This document shows positions 57,990-64,000 of a DNA stretch of 64,000 bases, piece by piece; within the stretch, counting starts at the first letter, position 1, and each line of letters starts with the position of its first letter. A model generated the notes under the pieces. That model was given only the letters and a program-made list of their open reading frames with translations. It searched no databases and was not told the DNA's origin. The position numbers and the translations under genes were made by a program. Source of the DNA: Chimonanthus salicifolius (taxonomy: Eukaryota; Streptophyta; Magnoliopsida; Laurales; Calycanthaceae); contig CM023539.1 in NCBI GenBank assembly GCA_013350335.1, positions 29,691,043-29,755,042 of the forward strand, in the 5' to 3' direction.

Positions 57990-60160
57990 CCTCGAATCTT
58001 TTTCCAATAAGTAATGTTTCCAAACCTTGAGTGCAAAAACCACTACCGCCAGCTCTAAGTCATTGGTGGGATAATTCTACTCATGAATCTTGAGTTGCTT
58101 AGAACCATTGACTACCACCCGTCCCTCCTTTGTTTGGACACATCCCGACCCGTCACCAGAAGCATCATAATAAATCGCATAGCCACGGCCTCTCTCTGGT
58201 ACAAGTAGCATTGGTGAGGTCGTCAGTCTTTGCCTAAATTCCTTAAAAGTTGTCTCACAATCCTCACTCCACACAAAAGGCACGTCCTTGAAAGTCAATC
58301 TCATTATATGTGCCACTATCTTGGAGAAATCCTAAATAAACCTCTGATAGTATCCCACGAGACCCAAGAAACTATGGATCTCGGTCACACTACGTGGTCT
58401 CTCCCAGCTCAGTACGGTCTCAACCTTGGCCGGATCTACAGCCACACCATCTACAGACACCATATGTCCCAAAAACTTGACCTCAAACATCCAAAATTTG
58501 CAATTGTTGTACTTTGCATATAACTGGTGATCCTCAAGATCTGCAGTACATTCCTCAAATGTTGGTCATGCTCCTCCTCTAACATTGAATAGATCAGAAT
58601 GTCATCTATAAACACCTCCACGAATCGATCAAGATGAGGTCAGAAGATCCACTTCATGAGAACCATGAAAGTCATCGGAGCATTGGTCACTCCAAATGGC
58701 ATCACCACAAACTCAAAATGTAACGCCCTATCCTTCCAGTACAATATTGTCTGCTTTCAGCCATCAGATGGGCCCACATAGCTTTGTTTCTAGCAAGTAG
58801 ACCCAAAGAATGCTCCCAAAAGGCCTTGTGCTTGAAGGAGAAAGCTATAAATCTTTAGTACCAGGGAAACTCGCCCATAACTGGCGATGTGGGACCCCAG
58901 GAAGCGCCCAATGCCTACCTGGTGACTTTCTATCCTTGCTTTAGACGTTTGGCCTATGGTTGGGCCCCCTCTAGGAAGAGGTATCACAACCTACGCCCCC
59001 TTAAGACCAAAGTCGTCCCCAACTATATCCACCAGACCATACAATGCACACCCACACCCTTAATCCAAGTGTTGAACTGTGCTTTAATACCATTTGTAAC
59101 TCCCCGTCCCTCCAGCACAATATTGTCCACTTTGGACTCGTAAACGGGATCACACGACTTTTTTTCTTACGAGTAGACCCAAGCAATGTTCCCAAAAGGC
59201 ATTGTGCTTGAAGGAGGAAACTCTACAACTTAAATATTAGGGAAACTTGCCCAGAACTGGCGAGGTGGGATTCCAGGAGGAGCCCAACACCTAGCTGGCG
59301 ACTTTTTCTCCTTGCTTTGGACACCTGGCCTATGGCTGGGGCCTTTTTGGGGTGGGGTATCACACAAAGTGCTCAAATCGAGGGCGAAAAGTTGTTTTCT
59401 CAATATCATAGTCCCGTGCTCTCACCTGATGATACCCTGATCGAAGATCAATCTTCGAAAAGCATTGGGACCCTCTCAACTGATCAAACAAATCATCAAC
59501 CATTGGCAACGGATAATTGTTTTTATAGAGACCTGATTCAGCTGTCGATAGTCGATACACAAGTTCATTGTACCATCCTTTTTCTTGGCAAATAATGTCG
59601 GTGCACCCCACAATGAAGCGCTAGGACGAATGAAGCCTAAGGACTCCAACTATGTAAGCTGCTTCCTCAATTCCAACTTCTCTGCTGGTGCCATCCGATA
59701 AGGGAAAATTGAAATAGGCGATGTGCGGTGGAACAGATCAATCACAAACTCCACCTCCCTATGTGGTGGCAACTCGGCGAGCTTCTCCAGAAAGACATTC
59801 GGAAACTCGGCTCACCACACGGGGCAACTTAGTCCCTGCCATTCCTGAGCTCTCCTAACTCAAACTAGCCACCAAGCCACACAATTCCTCTACATTCGGA
59901 CTGTAAGTTGTGTTCAACCGCTCAACAAAAACATCTCCCATGGGAGAATGGCTTGTCACCCGCCTACGATTACAGTCCAAGTATATATGTTGGGATGAAA
60001 ACCAGTCCACGATATCCTGACGATTGGTCGTATGACCACGATATATTGTCCTTCCCCAATGGCAATGGGTTGCAAAACACGTTGTGTCGGCATACCAGTA
60101 TAATTAGTCATATTTCCAACTTGGGTTCCATTGGTTCTGTTGGATGTCAAAGACCACTAG
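57990..60160 (-). pseudogene. Third gypsy pol relic (protease, RT, RNase H), split by a TRIM
   Basis: On the minus strand: protease text near 60150-59940 (VLQPIAIGEGQYIVVI, SSQHIYLDCNRRRV with shifts); [19 protein letters not shown] at 59400-59460 and the FEHFV/FEFVVMPFG block, cut by the [13 protein letters not shown] near 58600; RNase H DASGDGSGC and KQLKIHE (58150-58077), then LELAVVVFALKVWKHYL to about 58010. It is distinct in sequence from the two other gypsy elements in the window. Multiple frameshifts; no gag or integrase is evident. Confidence 0.75.
58719..59364 (-). mobile_element. Complete TRIM (646 bp, two 270-bp LTRs)
   Basis: LTRs 58719-58988 and 59095-59364 are each exactly 270 bp (minus-strand start TGTGATACC; ends GTTACA) and clearly homologous. 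The 106-bp interior has, on the minus strand, PBS-like AATGGTATTAAAGCACAG (59077-59094) and the tract CTTAAGGGGGCGTAGGT (58989-59005). Flanks are CAAAA (58714-58718) and CAAAG (59365-59369). It sits inside RT coding text that continues on both sides. No coding capacity. Confidence 0.85.
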
Positions 60161-60640
60161 ACTTGATTTATAATTTACCAAGATGTTATCTAAGTCTAGT
60201 TCAGATCAGTGTTGGGTTCCACTTAAAGTTATCTATGACTAATTTACCTTTGTGATTTTCATACACATAGTGCTCATAGAATCTTGCACTTGATCTTTCT
60301 TCTTTGAGCTATGGATTCAATCTTCATCACTCCTTCAGTCTTGATCATAGCTTCAACTGTCTGAGGCAATGCGTCACCTAAGTCATGGAATTGACAAATA
60401 AATGACTCGACAAGCCAGGTTTAGTATATGGACAAAAAGACCCATGTAGTCTTGATTAAACTCCCCCTTAATCAAAGACTATCCTCTTTCTAAGCTTATT
60501 CAAAGCTTCTAATTATTCTCCCCCTTAACTTAAGCTTACTTTCAAGCTACCAAAATCTCCCCCAAAGCTTTCATAAAGCTTCAAAACTTCTCCCCCTTTT
60601 TGTCATAAATTGACAAAGGGCATATTAGCACTAATATACC
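60160..60640 (-). mobile_element. SIRE-like copia 3' end (purine tracts and LTR start)
   Basis: On the minus strand, four GGGGGAG tracts (near 60464, 60524, 60556 and 60591) follow TTTATGACAAAAAGGGGGAG, the polypurine context typical of SIRE/Maximus copia elements. Below 60460 the text is LTR-like, but no end with TSD is seen. Confidence 0.4.
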
Positions 60641-62950
60641 AAATTTAATATGCGTCAACAAGTCCCAATTGTTGGACTAAGAGAAGATGGAGAAGGAGGG
60701 GTAATGGTCACATGCATTTTCAAGAATTATACCAATTTTGGACACATAAGTTATGCATGCAAGAGGAGGGACTCGCTCATACAAGGAATATTCCATGAAA
60801 GGAGCATATGAGTAAAAAACATCATGAACTAAATAAAGCATACACCAATGAGGCACATAGTTCATGAAAGATGATGCATAAAATTTTTACCAATACAAGC
60901 ACATATGCATCAACAAAGAGTAAGTTCAATCAACAAGTCATGTACCAATAATGAGACTATGAATGAACAAACATCCTATCCTTGGAAAATCATTAAGCAC
61001 ATGGAAGCTTGTTGCTTCCCTGAAGCTTTTCAAGGTGTGCTCTCTTTTGCTTAACAATTTGAGAGCACAATGCACCAAGTCCATTAACATTTGGACCACA
61101 TAACCATGTTGGCTTTCTTTACCAAAATCCATTTGGTTTTAAGATTCACCTTTAATAGATGAAAGCCACAACATAGGTGCATACACTAGGTTGCATTCAA
61201 ACCTTATGTGACTATTTTCTCACAAATGTACCAATTTAAGGTTTATCAATTGAATGCACACCCCTTGGAGAAGGATATATTCCTAATGAACACTTCTCCA
61301 AAAACTCATTTCCAATGTCTAATGATTTTCTAAGATAGAGCATACTAAGACAATTGAAAAGACATGAATTCATCCTTATAAGATTTACCAATTTGAGAGA
61401 TGAAGAGTGTGCTTGAGATGCATGTAAGCCCACAGGACAACAAATTTTGTATACCAACCTTTGAATGCCAATGAATCCCAATACATTCACACACCAATTT
61501 GAGCCTTTTGATGATTCAACCAAAATACTAACACTTGCACAAATTGATTGGATTTTGGATCAATGTACCTTTGAAAATCCAACTAAATTTTTTGATCCAA
61601 ACCACTCCAATAAGCTTGGACATTTTAATTTACCATTTGACAGATCATTGCCCATGTGTGATGTCATATGATAAGTCATTCTTAGGTTTAGCAAAACATG
61701 GTGCTTATGAACAGAAATCATTCCTCAAGATGTATATCAATGATGGAAATAGGAATGAAAACCAAAAGCACACAAAGCATACATTCATTTCACATATGCG
61801 ATACCAATACGAAGCATGGAAATGAAGTATGAGAAATATGACATTCAAAAAATATGCAACAAGTATAAAAGCTCATGAAATGTCATAATCACAAACACTA
61901 GCAAAAAAACATTCTCAAATGCACCAAGATATACCACTAAGAAAAGGTGCAAGAGGTAAATGATCAATGTGAACCCTATAAGTGTTTGCCATCAACCATT
62001 TTAGCTCCCATGCTTTCAATCACTCTTACCATTCACTCAAGAATACTCCATGAGGTTCTAAATATTGAATGATGGGTGAATGGATTACCAATAAAAACAT
62101 TTAACCACAATTGGATCAATAAGACCATTCACAAACATGAAGTTTCATTCCACAAGAGATTCACAAAGTTTGTAACTTGGAATGAAACAACACATTATAT
62201 GTGCACAAGATCATCTCACAAATAAGATAGTACCAATTTTAAGATCAGAGATGGAAAAACAACATATAATGCAAGCACATACAACCAATACATGAGGCAA
62301 TGCACAACCATCATTCATTCTCAAAAGATACACAAATTATTTGATAAATGGAATGAGATGAAACAATATATATTCCAAATTTAAAGCACAAAAGTGTAAG
62401 CCAACATGTGAACATACATTCCACAAATAAATATACCAGTTTGTGAATATGGAATGCAACGCAAAAATCAGATGAGGGATTTTTAACCAAAATCTTCTGT
62501 GCACAAGCAATACATTGTCCTGACAATCGGTTGCAGAGCTAATCCATCGTCAACTAGCGATTGGGCTCTAAGACGACACATATTTTTCCTTTTTAAATCC
62601 TTTTCAATTTGAAATCTCCGTCTTGATTTTAAAACACATGGCATATGATAATTATGATTCTACCAATAAGAACATAAATGCCACACAAGTATCTTGCAAA
62701 AATTCAATCCCCAAATCATGTACCAATATTGAGCATATGATTAAAGGCAAGATACACACTAAGATTCCAAAACATGTTTCAAATGTGTTAACCATATAGA
62801 AAACATAACACATTTGAACTAAATAATATAGGACGTGGAATCTAAGTCCACACATGTATGACTCATTAAGCATGCTAAATACTATAGCCAGGGAAAGTAC
62901 AATCAATTGCTTGAAAGAGTCAAGTATGCCAAGACACAACCCATGGTTGT
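60640..62950 (-). repeat. Degenerate interspersed array with TACCAATnTTGAG-type anchor
   Basis: The anchor (TACCAAT followed by a TnnGAG/ATGGAATG phrase) recurs near 60730, 60887, 60945, 61228, 61386, 61490, 61803, 62085, 62228, 62440, 62660 and 62722, mostly 60-210 bp apart. It occupies the place where copia pol should be, between a gag relic and the purine tracts. The many small ORFs are chance. Confidence 0.5.
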
Positions 62951-62959
62951 TTGAACTTA

Positions 62960-63460
62960 CTTATACAAAGATTGAGTCCAACTACAATTGGTCTAGAGAT
63001 ACAACAATTTGGCTCAAGTCTTAGACCAATGTAGAGCATGAATAAGTCGTATCCCTTGGGGACCCATATGAAATTTTGATCCGGACCTTTCTTAACCAAA
63101 TCCTTGGAATTTGGACAATTTGACTCTACGAATTTGAACATTTGGTTCAATTTCGGAGGTTTGAGACAAGGCTCTCCTTTTGATGTTCCTATTCATAGAA
63201 TGAGGAGGTCTTAACCTATCCGTAATTGATTTTCCATTGCAGGGATGATGCATGTTATGAGGTGCAAAGTGTTTCTTAGGAAAATTCACAAATTGATATA
63301 ACTTATTTCTCTTTGCATGGTGTGAATTTCCAATCACCTCATTCTCTCTTCCTTGCTCTTTGAGGAAGACCATTGGCCACCTTTGATTTAACCTGCATTC
63401 TCCTTGTCTTGCACTCATGTTTGAAATTCCCGGTTAAACCACAATAAAAACATAATATAT
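62960..63460 (-). pseudogene. Copia (SIRE-like) gag relic
   Basis: A zinc knuckle CFYCGLTGNFKHEC lies on the minus strand at 63411-63452; its histidine is replaced by asparagine in the CX2CX4HX4C pattern. It is followed by K/R-rich text and, near 63050-63080, NFIWVPKG, the WVPKG motif that precedes protease in SIRE-type copia elements. Frameshifts interrupt it. Confidence 0.5.
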
Positions 63461-63554
63461 TTGAAGTGTGTGTGGTGTGCCTTTTACCAAATATGGATTG
63501 GTTCATGGGTCTCTTTGGGTTTGATTGAGAATGTCCAAGACCATGCCAATCACA

Positions 63555-63690
63555 ATGTGGTTTACTATTGTATCTTAAATTTACTCACAAGCGCACGAAC
63601 CATAAAAAGTATATCGATTGAGAGCGAGGTCGAACCCAAGCGAAATCAACAAATTATATGTATAAAAATTAAATTGGCACCATTTAAAAT
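63555..63690 (+). mobile_element. Possible fragment of a Tat/Athila-type gypsy LTR
   Basis: ACTCACAAGCGCACGAACC and the following GAGGTCGAACCCAAGCG text resemble the conserved ACTCGCAAGTGCACGAATC...GGTCGATCC block of plant Tat/Athila/Ogre LTRs. No boundary is seen before the window ends; 63690-64000 is A/T-rich with nothing recognised. Confidence 0.3.
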
Positions 63691-64000
63691 TGATGAGATC
63701 TAAGAAAACATAGTTATGGAATTAAATCTAAACATGAAATCTAATCTTCTAAAAGAGTTATGTTCTTAATTTATCAAAATCCAAAATAACATCTAACATA
63801 TGAAATTAAATATTACATTCAAAGTTTAATTAAAATGGTGGAGAGAAATTAAACCATCTCAACTTAACTTTAAACCAATTAATTAAGAAGCAAATAGAAT
63901 ATTTCTAATCTAGTTCCAAATAAGTTGAATGAATTAAATAAGTGAAATAAAAATAAATGAATTAAAATATGAACAAACACAAAATATTTACAATCAGACA

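Overview
This window is plant nuclear DNA: an angiosperm gene with spliced introns and a telo-box promoter, surrounded by layers of plant-type LTR retrotransposons, hAT DNA transposons and SINEs. I cannot place the species. The only gene that looks functional is a three-exon 60S ribosomal protein L23A (uL23) gene on the + strand (coding exons 29104-29119, 30313-30679 and 32286-32370; 155 residues). It probably has a further promoter and 5' leader exon near 25050-25134. Everything else is mobile DNA, relics of it, or repeats.

Layout. 1-3524: ends of long minus-oriented Ty3/gypsy-type LTRs carrying hairpin arrays. 3525-4806: an LTR fragment and a minus-strand gypsy protease relic. 4807-9097: a gypsy LTR followed by a primer binding site, split by a 3.0 kb fold-back LTR derivative (5078-8079, TSD AATCG). 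9098-9442: a TRIM-like remnant. 10760-14983: a minus-strand hAT transposase pseudogene split by a solo LTR (11214-13386). 16504-18444: a copia-type solo LTR (TSD GATTA). 18452-24616: a gypsy solo LTR (TSD TTAAT) containing a second LTR of the same family (21040-24098, TSD ATTAT). 25050-32880: the RPL23A locus, with two tailed SINE-type insertions that have clear TSDs.

33400-57930 is one nest. A dead Ty1/copia element (33400-34642, 53206-53353, 57497-57925) is split by three things: a SINE/AT-rich repeat insertion (34643-36038); a Tekay/Del-like gypsy element on the minus strand (36087-53200); and a 4.1 kb minus-oriented solo LTR (53359-57496, TSD TAAAC). The minus gypsy's 3' LTR carries a 953-bp non-autonomous hAT transposon (TSD ATTTACAT) that has captured the promoter, leader and first exon of a tonoplast aquaporin gene. 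Its 5' LTR was hit by a second, plus-strand gypsy element (45861-about 52040). 57990-60160 holds another minus gypsy pol relic carrying a complete 646-bp TRIM. 60160-64000 holds remnants of a SIRE-like copia element and a degenerate tandem array.

The most unusual items are the fold-back LTR with both ends derived from the same LTR terminus yet flanked by a perfect 5-bp TSD, the arrays of short perfect hairpins inside several LTRs, the aquaporin-capturing hAT element, the dimeric tRNA-like SINE just 3' of RPL23A, and the minimal TRIM. No interacting multi-gene pathway is encoded here; the relations between parts are those of nested insertion.
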